From: Bog-159 sp963843255
Lineage (GTDB): Bacteria; Acidobacteriota; Terriglobia; Bryobacterales; Bryobacteraceae
Assembly (NCBI GenBank): GCA_963843255.1
Contig: CAWJJQ010000005.1
Location: 496,001 to 560,000 of the forward strand
Direction of reading: 5' to 3'
DNA length: 64,000 nucleotides
Part shown: positions 49,797 through 57,712 of the stretch, in pieces
How the letters are laid out: the number at the start of each line of letters is the position of its first letter
Numbering within the stretch: position 1 is the first letter of the stretch
Translations under genes and position numbers: made by a program
The notes under the pieces: generated by a model
Seen by the model: only the letters and a program-made list of their open reading frames with translations
Told to the model about the DNA's origin: nothing
Databases searched by the model: none

Positions 49797-50218
49797 TACT
49801 GTCCAGCCTCCATTTGCGGTGTCATCAGCCCCACCTTATCGATACCGGCACCGTGCGCGATGTCGATGGCCTTGGCCACATACTGGAATTCGAGATCCGG
49901 GTCGCCCTTGACGAAGACCACGCGCTCGGCGCGGGTCTTGAAGATCTCTTCCAGGCGCGTACCGAGGTTAGCTTCCGGGGTGGGCTCCTGGTTGATCATG
50001 TAAGTCTTATCCTTGTTGATCACGATCACCACGGTGCGGGTATCCGACTGCTGCTGTTGCCCAGGCGGAGGCGGTTGTGGTACCAACGCTTCCAGACCTT
50101 TTGGCGTTAGAGGCGTAATCACCATGAAAATGATGATTAATACCAGCAGCACGTCAATCATGGGCGTCATGTTGATGCTGGAGATCGCGCCCTTCGCTCC
50201 CCCCACTGCCATTGCCAT
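49796..50218 (-). CDS. exbD: ExbD/TolR-family biopolymer transport protein (second copy)
   Basis: The product has 140 residues with a single membrane helix: INMTPMIDVLLVLIIIFMVI. The Asp in this helix carries protons through the motor. The periplasmic part ends LEEIFKTRAERVVFVKGDPD, then AHGAGIDKVGLMTPQ, the common ExbD end. A Pro/Gln-rich stretch (VPQPPPPGQQQQ) follows the helix. It is one of two adjacent exbD genes and starts 34 nt after the other. The motor couples the proton gradient to TonB. Confidence 0.92.
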   Translation of the reverse strand: MAMAVGGAKGAISSINMTPMIDVLLVLIIIFMVITPLTPKGLEALVPQPPPPGQQQQSDTRTVVIVINKDKTYMINQEPTPEANLGTRLEEIFKTRAERVVFVKGDPDLEFQYVAKAIDIAHGAGIDKVGLMTPQMEAGQ

Positions 50219-50251
50219 ATGAAATACTCCTTTTCAGTTCTCGAAAAAAGC

Positions 50252-50713
50252 CTACTGTCCCGCCGGCGCTGTTGTTGTCGCACCCGGCGTCTTTTTCTGC
50301 AACTGCTCAGTGAGCAATCCAAGCTGATCGACACCGGCGGCGCGCAGATTATTCACCACGTCCACGACCTTCTCATACCGGGCCCGGGAATCCGCCCGGA
50401 CGAAGCACATCTTGTCGAGCCGGTTAGTCAGCATATCTTTGACTTTTCCGGGAAGCTGGTCGGCAGGCATCTGGGTGGTATTCAGATAGGTCCGGCCGTC
50501 GCGGGTGACCGCGACGATGATGGCGTCGCTCTTATCCGCAGCCTGCATGGGGACCGGGTTCACGGTCTTCACCATATCCACGCTAATGCCTTTGGACAGC
50601 ATAGGCGTGATGACCATAAAGATGATGAGCAGCACCAGCATCACGTCCACCATGGGCGTGACGTTGATGTCCGCCACGGGCGGAGGGGACTTTTGTTTAA
50701 GAATTACCGACAT
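50252..50713 (-). CDS. exbD: ExbD/TolR-family biopolymer transport protein (first copy)
   Basis: The product has 153 residues. MSVILKQKSPPPVADINVTP leads into PMVDVMLVLLIIFMVITPML, with the proton-carrying Asp. The periplasmic domain has DAIIVAVTRDGRTYLNTTQM and YEKVVDVVNNLRAAGVDQLG. It has a different sequence from the second copy, so the pair may form a hetero-dimer in the ExbB5-ExbD2 motor. It follows exbB by about 90 nt. Confidence 0.92.
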   Translation of the reverse strand: MSVILKQKSPPPVADINVTPMVDVMLVLLIIFMVITPMLSKGISVDMVKTVNPVPMQAADKSDAIIVAVTRDGRTYLNTTQMPADQLPGKVKDMLTNRLDKMCFVRADSRARYEKVVDVVNNLRAAGVDQLGLLTEQLQKKTPGATTTAPAGQ

Positions 50714-50805
50714 AATAAAGCCTCCAGTCCAGGCAGGGTCTGGGGCGTCCCGGCGCGTGCCGGTCCGCCCCTATTCAACTCGCCGGATGTTTTCGTCTGC
50801 ACTAC

Positions 50806-51549
50806 CTACTTGCGAGCGGCGGCCCCGCGCTGCGACCGCTTCAGGAAGTAGTCGATCAATTCGGAACTGGAGTTGCCCATTTCCACGTCGAAGGCTTCAA
50901 TCTTGCCCGTGAAGTAGTTGAACATCCAGACCGCGGGAATAGCCACGAAAAGTCCGATAGCCGTGGTCACCAGGGCTTCGGAAATACCGCCGGCCACAGC
51001 GCCCAGACCGGTAGACTTCTCGGTTGAAATCCCCTTGAACGCGTTGATGATGCCCACCACCGTTCCGAACAATCCCACGAAGGGGGCGGTGGAACCGATG
51101 GTCGCCAAGCCGCTGATACCGCGTTTCAGCTCGGCATGTACGATAGCTTCGGCGCGCTCCAGAGCGCGCTGGGAAGCTTCGATATCATCGCCTGAAATCT
51201 CAGAGCTCATCTGATGAGCCTGAAACTCCTGCAGGCCGGCTACCACCACTTTAGCGAGGTGACTTTTCTTGTAGCGGTCCGCAATCTTAATCGCTTCGTC
51301 GAGCTTTCCTTCCTTCAAGGCGCCCGCCACGGCCGGAGCGAAAGCGCGTGATTGCTTACGCGCGGCGCTATAGGCCAACAAACGGTCGATCATGACGCCG
51401 ATTGACCAAGCCGACATGATGAATAGACCGATAACCACCAACTTGGCGGGAACGCCCATCTGTGCCCACAGAGAGCGCGGGTCCCAGCCGATGCCACCGC
51501 CGGCCTGCTCCTGTAGTAAAAACGCCCAAACCTGCATTTGCAAAAGCAT
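50806..51549 (-). CDS. exbB: ExbB/TolQ/MotA-type proton channel protein
   Basis: The product has 247 residues with three membrane helices: VVIGLFIMSAWSIGVMIDRL near the N-terminus, then LATIGSTAPFVGLFGTVVGI and ALVTTAIGLFVAIPAVWMFN. The last two carry the Thr/Ser-lined channel typical of the family. The long cytosolic loop between helices one and two is present. A second ATG 12 nt inside (MQVWAFLL) could be the start. It energises TonB, and its neighbours tonB and two exbD genes give a complete motor. Confidence 0.92.
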   Translation of the reverse strand: MLLQMQVWAFLLQEQAGGGIGWDPRSLWAQMGVPAKLVVIGLFIMSAWSIGVMIDRLLAYSAARKQSRAFAPAVAGALKEGKLDEAIKIADRYKKSHLAKVVVAGLQEFQAHQMSSEISGDDIEASQRALERAEAIVHAELKRGISGLATIGSTAPFVGLFGTVVGIINAFKGISTEKSTGLGAVAGGISEALVTTAIGLFVAIPAVWMFNYFTGKIEAFDVEMGNSSSELIDYFLKRSQRGAAARK

Positions 51550-51590
51550 TGTCCTGTTCTCCTGCGAGTTGAATTAGTGTAACTGACTGC

Positions 51591-52349
51591 TTACTGGCTC
51601 AACGTGAAGTTCACGTCGATTTGAGTAACCACTTCCACCGGCTCGCCGTTGAGGAGAGTCGGCTGATAGACCCACTGTTTCACCGCTTCCATGGCGGCAG
51701 GCACCAGCAGCGGATGGCCGCTGGCGACCGTGAGATTTTGAATGGTACCATCTTTACCGATAATGGCGTTAAGCCTTACCACGCCAGAGATGCGCGCCTG
51801 CTTGGCGAGCGGCGGATATACGGGCCGGGGTTGACGGATGAGCTTGGCCTGCTGGACGTTGCCACCTACGCGGATGCGTTGCGGGGTGACCGGTTTTTCG
51901 ACCTTAACCGGCGGAGGCGGAGGCGGAGGCGCGGCCGTGGGAACCGATCCGATAATGCCGCCAATCACACCACCCGCGGCGCCACCAGGAACGCCACCGG
52001 GAACGCCGCCAACCACACCGCCCGAGGACGGCGGAGGCAGCTCTTCTTCCTTAATCATGGCAACATCTTTGGGGATGACTTTGGGAGCCATCAAGCGGCC
52101 GGCATCGAACTGGCGCGGGATGATTTTGATGACTTTGGGAGGCGCGGCGGCCGGCGGTGGAGGTGGCGGGGGAGGCGGCGGCGGCGCCACCAGGAAGCTG
52201 GTCAACTGGCTTTTGGGTAGAGCATCGAAATAGATCATCGGGATCAGGACCGCGATCGCGATCACACCGATCTGGGCGAGGAACGACACCAGCACGGTCC
52301 AGCTTTTGTGCGTCTTGCCCACGCCCTCGACGAAAGTTTGCTCGAACAT
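51591..52349 (-). CDS. tonB: TonB energy-transducing protein
   Basis: The product has 252 residues. The N-terminal membrane helix (WTVLVSFLAQIGVIAIAVLI followed by PMIYF) is followed by a poly-proline stretch, PPPPPPPPPP, and a Gly-rich GGVVGGVPGGVPGG linker that span the periplasm. The C-terminal TonB domain (about 165-252) has VQQAKLIRQPRPVYPPLAKQ, ISGVVRLNAIIGKDGTIQNL and AVKQWVYQPTLLNGEPV. It passes motor energy to outer-membrane receptors, none of which is in the window. It lies between secF and exbB on one strand. Confidence 0.92.
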   Translation of the reverse strand: MFEQTFVEGVGKTHKSWTVLVSFLAQIGVIAIAVLIPMIYFDALPKSQLTSFLVAPPPPPPPPPPPAAAPPKVIKIIPRQFDAGRLMAPKVIPKDVAMIKEEELPPPSSGGVVGGVPGGVPGGAAGGVIGGIIGSVPTAAPPPPPPPVKVEKPVTPQRIRVGGNVQQAKLIRQPRPVYPPLAKQARISGVVRLNAIIGKDGTIQNLTVASGHPLLVPAAMEAVKQWVYQPTLLNGEPVEVVTQIDVNFTLSQ

Positions 52350-52367
52350 AAAATCCTCCTTACGTCC

Positions 52368-53600
52368 CTATTTCACGGCTTTGGCCGGACTCTTACGCGC
52401 CGGCGGTGACGGCCTGCCTGCCGCCACGGGCACCGGAGCCGTCCTCTTCCTCGAGTCTGCCCAATTGTGCCAGAACAGAACGATCGGGCTGGCCACGAAA
52501 ACGGAAGAGTACGTACCGATAATAATACCTACTACTAATGCAAAGGAAAAGCCATGCAGCACCGGGCCGCCGAACAAGAATAGCGCGATTACAGTCAGGA
52601 ACGTGAGACCGGAGGTCATGACCGTCCTGCTCAACGTTTGATTGACGCTCTTGTTGATGAGCGATTCCAGTGGCTCACGGCGCAGAATCTTCAGATTCTC
52701 GCGGATGCGGTCGAAGATGACGATCGTGTCGTTCATGGAATAGCCGACCAACGTCAACAAAGCCGCGATCACCGTGAGCGTGATCTCCTTATTAAATAGG
52801 GAGAACAGCCCGATCGTGATGATCGTATCGTGGAAGCACGCAACCACCGCCGCCACGCCATAAATCCATTCAAATCGAAAGGCTATATATATCAACATTC
52901 CACCCAGCGCGTAAAGGGTGGCCAGCACTGCTTTGGTGCGCAACTCGGCGCCGACCTTGGGCCCGACCATTTTTACCTCGGAGATCGAGAAAGGGGCCAG
53001 GTAGCATTGCTGTTTGAGAACGTTAATAATAGCAGAGTTTACGCCGGGCACCGCCGCAAGTTGATCGAAGTTGCTGAGGATGCCGGAACGCGGCGGCGTG
53101 TCCCGAAACGTGCGGATATCATTGGCGAGTTTTTGCAGGGCCTGATCGGATAACTGCACGCCAGCCTGCTGCAGGGGCACGGTGATACGGTCGGCAATTT
53201 CAGTGGCGCCGGCATTGTTGAAGTCGAGCTTGCCGCTCTGCGGATCGCCGAAGGTGGCCTCGAGCGTATCCTGCATGGACTTGCGGGCGACATTCATCTG
53301 CTGTTCCCGCATGCGCTCGGTCCCGATCACCACCTCGTTCCTGGAGGTGATGTCGCTCAGCGGCTGCACCGTAACTTCACCGCTGATCTTCTTGGAGAGC
53401 GCCGAGCGGATCTGGCGTTCAGGCGGGGGACCGTTCCACTTGACGGTCATCTGGGTGCCTTCTTTGAACTCGATGCCGTAACGCAGACCGCCGTGGGCGA
53501 TGATACTGCCGATCCCGGCTACGGAGAGCACCAGCGAGGCGCCGATGAACGGCCATTTGTAGTGCAGGAAATCGAAATTCGTGTTCTTAAAAATTTGCAT
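52368..53600 (-). CDS. secF: Protein translocase subunit SecF
   Basis: The product has 410 residues and six membrane helices. KNTNFDFLHYKWPFIGASLV and RYGIEFKEGTQMTVKWNG open the protein, and the C-terminal part has YIAFRFEWIYGVAAVVACFHD, LTLVGYSMNDTIVIFDRIRE and INKSVNQTLSRTVMTSGLTF, the SecF hallmark segments. The periplasmic domain between helices one and two is about 100 residues longer than in E. coli SecF. It uses the proton gradient to pull proteins through SecYEG. The 144-nt gap to secD contains no gene, only GC-rich stems. Confidence 0.94.
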   Translation of the reverse strand: MQIFKNTNFDFLHYKWPFIGASLVLSVAGIGSIIAHGGLRYGIEFKEGTQMTVKWNGPPPERQIRSALSKKISGEVTVQPLSDITSRNEVVIGTERMREQQMNVARKSMQDTLEATFGDPQSGKLDFNNAGATEIADRITVPLQQAGVQLSDQALQKLANDIRTFRDTPPRSGILSNFDQLAAVPGVNSAIINVLKQQCYLAPFSISEVKMVGPKVGAELRTKAVLATLYALGGMLIYIAFRFEWIYGVAAVVACFHDTIITIGLFSLFNKEITLTVIAALLTLVGYSMNDTIVIFDRIRENLKILRREPLESLINKSVNQTLSRTVMTSGLTFLTVIALFLFGGPVLHGFSFALVVGIIIGTYSSVFVASPIVLFWHNWADSRKRTAPVPVAAGRPSPPARKSPAKAVK

Positions 53601-53744
53601 CGGAATAAGCCATACCGGTGCTTAACATTACTTCGACACCGGACTTTCGAAAATTGTTCCCATAAGCCCGCGGCGCCGGGGCATACCCCGTCCCCTCACG
53701 GCCGCGCGGAATGCCGCGGCCCGGCAACGGATGCCTGCGCCACA

Positions 53745-55364
53745 TTATATACTCAACTCCGCCAGCTGGCGGCGGCCCGACAACTCGTAGTCGAAGATGA
53801 CCTTCGACACAAACACGGCCGTGAAGACATTGGCGATGAGGCCGATGGTCAGGGTGACGGCAAAGCCGCGCACCGGCCCTTCTCCGAAAATAAAGAGAAA
53901 AGCGCACGAAACCACGGTGGTGACGTGGGTATCCACGATGGTCCACCAGGCCTTGGAAAAGCCCGCATCCACGGCGGAGACGATGGCCTTGCCGGAGCGC
54001 AGCTCTTCGCGAATGCGCTCGAAGATCAGGACGTTGCTGTCAACCGCCATACCGATGGTCAGGATGACGCCGGCGATGCCGGGCAGGGTCAGGACCGCTT
54101 TGAAGTACGACAGGGCGGCCATCAGGATCACGGTATTCAGCAGCAGAGCCAGGACCGCGTTGACGCCGCTGCGCTTGTAGTAGACGAGCATCACCACGAT
54201 GACGGCAGCCAGGCCGGCCAGACCCGCTATAATACCGGCGCGAATAGAATCGGCGCCCAACGACGGCCCGACGGAACTTTCATAGACCGTTTCGATGGTG
54301 GCCGGGAGGGCACCGGCACGCAGCACCAGGGCCAGGTCGGATGCTTCCTGTTCGCTGCTGATATTTTCGATCTGGCCACTATCCTCGATGCGGCCTTTGA
54401 TCACCGCCACGCTGTAAATCTGATTATCCATTACAACGGCGAGGTAATTTCCGATATTCGATTCCGTAAATCTGCCAAAGCGCTTGCCGGCGTCGGGGCT
54501 GAGGGTGAACTGAGTGTCCCATTTGCGCATTTCGTCCTGGCCGGCGCGCGCGTTGCGCACGTCCGTGCCGCGGATTACGGGGGTCTTGGCGAGAAGATAC
54601 CATTGCTCACGCCCGTCGGCCTGCGGCCGCATTTTCACCAGCTTGGTATTGAAGGGCAGGAAGCCGCCCTTATCGGCGAGGGCGGCCTCGCGGCTGGGGT
54701 ACGGATGATCGCCTTTGACGGCGGTAATCTCGAGTTGCGCGGTGGTCTGCATGATTTCGCGCACGCGCGCCGGATCGTCCACGCCGGGAAGTTCCACCAG
54801 GATCTCGTAGTCCTTGTCGGCCTGCCCGTACTGCTGCACGGTGGGTTCGGTGAGGCCAAGCTGATTGATACGGTTGCTGATGGTTTGCAGGGAGCGATCC
54901 ACGGTGTCGCGTTTGAGCGTGACCAGTTCGGAGGGCCGCATATTCAGCCGGTAATCGGTGGCGTTGATGGGCGTGAGCACCCATTGGGAATAGCGCTCGG
55001 TGACGAGATTGCGGAACGCGGTGGTTTTGGTGGCGGGGATGCCCTTCACATCGATTTCGATCTTATCCGAATCCTCGATAGTGGCGGGGTCGTTGCGGTC
55101 GATGCTGGCGTAATCGATGGACTGCTTGTGCATGTCATCTTTCATGCGTTCGATGGCGCCATCCGCCTCGGTTTTCAGAGCGTCCTGTACGTGTACCTGC
55201 AGCACCATGTGGCTGCCGCCCTTGAGATCCAGCCCCAGCCGGATGTTATGGCTCAGATTGTCTACCAGGGCATCTTTCGATTTCGGAAAGCCGATAATGC
55301 CGAAGATGCAAACCAGGATCGTGACCACGATCACTACGGTCCTACCCGTCACATTTTTTCGCAT
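53745..55364 (-). CDS. secD: Protein translocase subunit SecD
   Basis: The product has 539 residues and six membrane helices. The N-terminal helix (VVIVVTILVCIFGIIGF) precedes HNIRLGLDLKGGSHMVLQVH, the conserved D1 motif. The P1 head domain follows, with RINQLGLTEPTVQQYGQAD and the IEVELPGV-like ILVELPGVDDPARVREIM. The channel half shows VLTIGMAVDSNVLIFERIRE, FSKAWWTIVDTHVTTVVSC and GPVRGFAVTLTIGLIANVF. It partners SecF in proton-driven protein export. It lies 40 nt after yajC. Confidence 0.95.
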   Translation of the reverse strand: MRKNVTGRTVVIVVTILVCIFGIIGFPKSKDALVDNLSHNIRLGLDLKGGSHMVLQVHVQDALKTEADGAIERMKDDMHKQSIDYASIDRNDPATIEDSDKIEIDVKGIPATKTTAFRNLVTERYSQWVLTPINATDYRLNMRPSELVTLKRDTVDRSLQTISNRINQLGLTEPTVQQYGQADKDYEILVELPGVDDPARVREIMQTTAQLEITAVKGDHPYPSREAALADKGGFLPFNTKLVKMRPQADGREQWYLLAKTPVIRGTDVRNARAGQDEMRKWDTQFTLSPDAGKRFGRFTESNIGNYLAVVMDNQIYSVAVIKGRIEDSGQIENISSEQEASDLALVLRAGALPATIETVYESSVGPSLGADSIRAGIIAGLAGLAAVIVVMLVYYKRSGVNAVLALLLNTVILMAALSYFKAVLTLPGIAGVILTIGMAVDSNVLIFERIREELRSGKAIVSAVDAGFSKAWWTIVDTHVTTVVSCAFLFIFGEGPVRGFAVTLTIGLIANVFTAVFVSKVIFDYELSGRRQLAELSI

Positions 55365-55404
55365 GAGGATTGTGCCTTGCTTCTGTAAACTATTGTCTTA
55401 CTGT

Positions 55405-55719
55405 TTATTTCTTGCCGTCGCCCGTCACCTGATTGGAAACCGCGCTGCGGGCCACCTGCAGCTTGATATTGTCGGGCTTCACGCGCAGGACCATCGTGTC
55501 GTCATCTCCAATGGAGATAATCGTACCGACAATTCCGCCACTGGTAAGGACGGTGTCTCCATTCTTCAGGGAACTCAGCATCGACTGCTGCTTCTTCTTC
55601 TGCCGCTGCATGGGAAGGAACAGCAGAAAATAGAAAATGCCGAAGATCAGGAGAATGGGGAGGAAGCCCAGGATAGAGCCACTTGGGGACGATGTTTGGA
55701 GAATTAGATTTGGAACCAC
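55405..55719 (-). CDS. yajC: Preprotein translocase subunit YajC
   Basis: The product has 104 residues and one membrane helix (ILGFLPILLIFGIFYFLLFL). PMQRQKKKQQSMLSSLKNGD follows, then TVLTSGGIVGTIISIGDDDT, the family's core. The start is GTG or a nearby codon. The basic stretch after the helix sets the C-terminal part in the cytoplasm. It sits between tgt and secD as in most bacteria and is an accessory part of the SecDF complex. Confidence 0.93.
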   Translation of the reverse strand: MVPNLILQTSSPSGSILGFLPILLIFGIFYFLLFLPMQRQKKKQQSMLSSLKNGDTVLTSGGIVGTIISIGDDDTMVLRVKPDNIKLQVARSAVSNQVTGDGKK

Positions 55720-55728
55720 GTTGGCAAA

Positions 55729-56874
55729 CTACTCGATTTCAACCGGCGCCGAGCGGACGGTTTGCAAATATTCAGGATACCTACCCGATAGTATAGCGTG
55801 CCTGATCTCACGCATGATGTCAAGGTAGCGCTTGACATTGTGGAGCGTCGCGAGCGCGGCGTACAGGATCTCACCAGCCTGAAAAAGATGGCGGAGATAG
55901 GCTCGGGAAAAGCTGCTACAAGTATAACACCCGCATTTCGGATCAAGAGGCCCGGGATCGTCTTTGTAGCGCGCCTGCTTGATGCGCACGGCGCCCTGCG
56001 AAGTAAATAGGCAGCCGTTGCGGGCGTTGCGGGAAGGCAGCACGCAATCCATCATGTCGATACCGCGGGCCACGTATTCGGGCAGCTCATCAGGCATGCC
56101 CACACCCATGGCGTAGCGCGGCCGGGAGCGCGGCAACAGAGCTTCGGAGATCTCCACCATTTCGAGGCTCAGGGGACGCGGCTCGCCCACCGACAGGCCA
56201 CCGATGGCGTAGCCGTCCGCATTCAGATCGACCAGCGCGGCGGCACAAGAGCGGCGCAGGTCCGCGAACATAGATCCTTGGACGATGGGGAACAACGCAT
56301 GCCGGGTAGAGATCTCCGTGCGGCGCTTTTCAAGAAAGGCGTGCCCGGCGCGCGCCCAGCGCACCGTGCGTTCCGTGGAGATGCGCGCGTATTCGTGGCT
56401 GACGGGGTACTCGGGACATTCGTCGAGCACCATCATAATGTCGCTGCCGAAGGCCAGTTGGGTTTCCACGGTCGACTCGGGCGTGAAGGTGTGGGTATCG
56501 CCGTTCAGGTGAGACTGGAAGACGACACCATTGTCTGTAATCTTGCGGAGGCCGCTAAGGCTGAAGACCTGGAATCCGCCGGAATCGGTCAGGATGGCGC
56601 GCGGCCAGGACATGAATTGATGCAGGCCGCCCATGCGACGGATCAGATCGGGGCCGGGACGCAGATACAGATGATAGGTGTTGGCCAATAGGATGCGGAC
56701 GTCGAGTTCGCCGGCCAGTTCACGCGGAGCTAATCCTTTGACGGTGGCCTGGGTACCGACGGGCATGAAGACAGGCGTCTCGATGACGCCATGCGGCGTG
56801 TGGAGCAGACCGGCGCGCGCGCGGGTGACCGGACACTCGGCCTGGATTTCAAAAAAGAAGGGATCGGCCGCCAA
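55729..56874 (-). CDS. tgt: Queuine tRNA-ribosyltransferase
   Basis: The enzyme swaps guanine-34 of tRNA for the queuosine precursor. It is about 381 residues from a TTG at 56874 (MAADPFFFEIQAEC), which has AAGG about 9 nt upstream and fits the usual N-terminus. The longer TTG at 56919 would lie inside the 96-bp repeat. Visible marks are RPGPDLIRRMGGLHQFMSWP, catalytic Asp in ILTDSGGFQVFSL, GSDIMMVLDECPEYP, IGGLSVGEPRPLSLEMVE, and the zinc-binding cysteines in PKCGCYTCSSF. It overlaps the end of the upstream membrane-protein gene or follows it by a few bases, depending on the start. Confidence 0.93.
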   Translation of the reverse strand: MAADPFFFEIQAECPVTRARAGLLHTPHGVIETPVFMPVGTQATVKGLAPRELAGELDVRILLANTYHLYLRPGPDLIRRMGGLHQFMSWPRAILTDSGGFQVFSLSGLRKITDNGVVFQSHLNGDTHTFTPESTVETQLAFGSDIMMVLDECPEYPVSHEYARISTERTVRWARAGHAFLEKRRTEISTRHALFPIVQGSMFADLRRSCAAALVDLNADGYAIGGLSVGEPRPLSLEMVEISEALLPRSRPRYAMGVGMPDELPEYVARGIDMMDCVLPSRNARNGCLFTSQGAVRIKQARYKDDPGPLDPKCGCYTCSSFSRAYLRHLFQAGEILYAALATLHNVKRYLDIMREIRHAILSGRYPEYLQTVRSAPVEIE

Positions 56875-56878
56875 GAGA

Positions 56879-57595
56879 TCAGACCTTGCCTTTGACGCTG
56901 CCTTTGAGAAACCGCGCAAAACGGGGCCACGGCCCCGCCGCCATCATACCGCGAGTCCCTATCCTGTTTGGCGGCGCGGACACGCGCCCCTTTGCGCTCC
57001 TGAGAAACCGCGCAAAACGGGGCCACGGCCCCGCCGCCATCATACCGCGAGTCCCTATCCTGTTTGGCGGCGCGGACACGCGCCCCTTTGCGCTCCTGAG
57101 AAACCGCGCAAAACGGGGCCACGGCCCCGCCGCCATCATACCGCGAGTCCCTATCCTGTTTGGCGGCGCGGACACGCGCCCCTTTGCGCTCCTGAGAAAC
57201 CGCGCAAAACGGGGCCACGACCGCGCCGCCCAGGCCTGGCCGGCGAAGTGGCCGGTCGCCGCGCCAATTAAAGGCGGGACCGCAAGAACGAACAGGAGCA
57301 TAGGTGCAAAAGACCAGAGATTGTGCCGCGTGGGATCACTGGATATTTCGGCGATCTGCCGCATGGTGTGTGCGAGTGCCAGGCCGCCCCAGACAGCCGC
57401 GGTGATCAGCAAGGTAAGGCGCTCACCGAAATTGCGGACCGCGTGGACAAGCAGCAGCGCGGATAGCGAACAGACCAGCAGCACCGGGGGATCTCCACGC
57501 ATCCATTCCTGATGGCGGTACGCATCACCCATCGCGGAGAGATCGGCGAAGAAGCCTACGGCGGCAGCTGCCGATAGACGCGTAGTGGGCGTCAT
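56879..57595 (-). CDS. Membrane protein with a 32-residue tandem repeat tail
   Basis: The product is about 238 residues from ATG 57595 (MTPTTRLSAAAAVGFFADLS). Three or four membrane helices occupy the first 125 residues (VLLVCSLSALLLVHAVRNFG, LTLLITAAVWGGLALAHTMR, LWSFAPMLLFVLAVPPLIGA). From about residue 135 the tail consists of three exact 32-residue repeats. Each contains WPRFARFL, then RSAKGRVSAPPNRIGTRG and MMAAG. A partial fourth precedes the end GSVKGKV. The tail is basic. No family is recognised. It runs into the start region of tgt. The repeat may be recent, since the copies are identical. Confidence 0.65.
   Translation of the reverse strand: MTPTTRLSAAAAVGFFADLSAMGDAYRHQEWMRGDPPVLLVCSLSALLLVHAVRNFGERLTLLITAAVWGGLALAHTMRQIAEISSDPTRHNLWSFAPMLLFVLAVPPLIGAATGHFAGQAWAARSWPRFARFLRSAKGRVSAPPNRIGTRGMMAAGPWPRFARFLRSAKGRVSAPPNRIGTRGMMAAGPWPRFARFLRSAKGRVSAPPNRIGTRGMMAAGPWPRFARFLKGSVKGKV
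56906..57226 (-). repeat. 96-bp minisatellite, three perfect units plus a partial one
   Basis: Units begin with GAGAAACCGCGC on the plus strand at 56906, 57002, 57098 and 57194. The first three are 96 bp long and identical as far as can be read; the fourth diverges after about 33 bp. Each contains the palindrome GGGGCC-ac-GGCCCC. The length equals 32 codons, so copy number can change without shifting the membrane-protein frame. Confidence 0.92.
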
Positions 57596-57712
57596 GGGCG
57601 TAAGCAAGCGGACTTGTCTTCAGTCTACACGATGCCAGGCGCGCCACAGTGATGCGGCGTACAGAGGGCCGGCACTTGCTCGTAGGATTGCGGAGGTTTG
57701 AAATCGAACATT

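Noticed and set aside
53493..55388. 631-codon open frame opposite secD
   Set aside because: Shadow reading; secD motifs on the other strand are unambiguous.
56906..57226. CRISPR array
   Set aside because: Units are 96 bp and directly adjacent, with no variable spacers and no cas genes.
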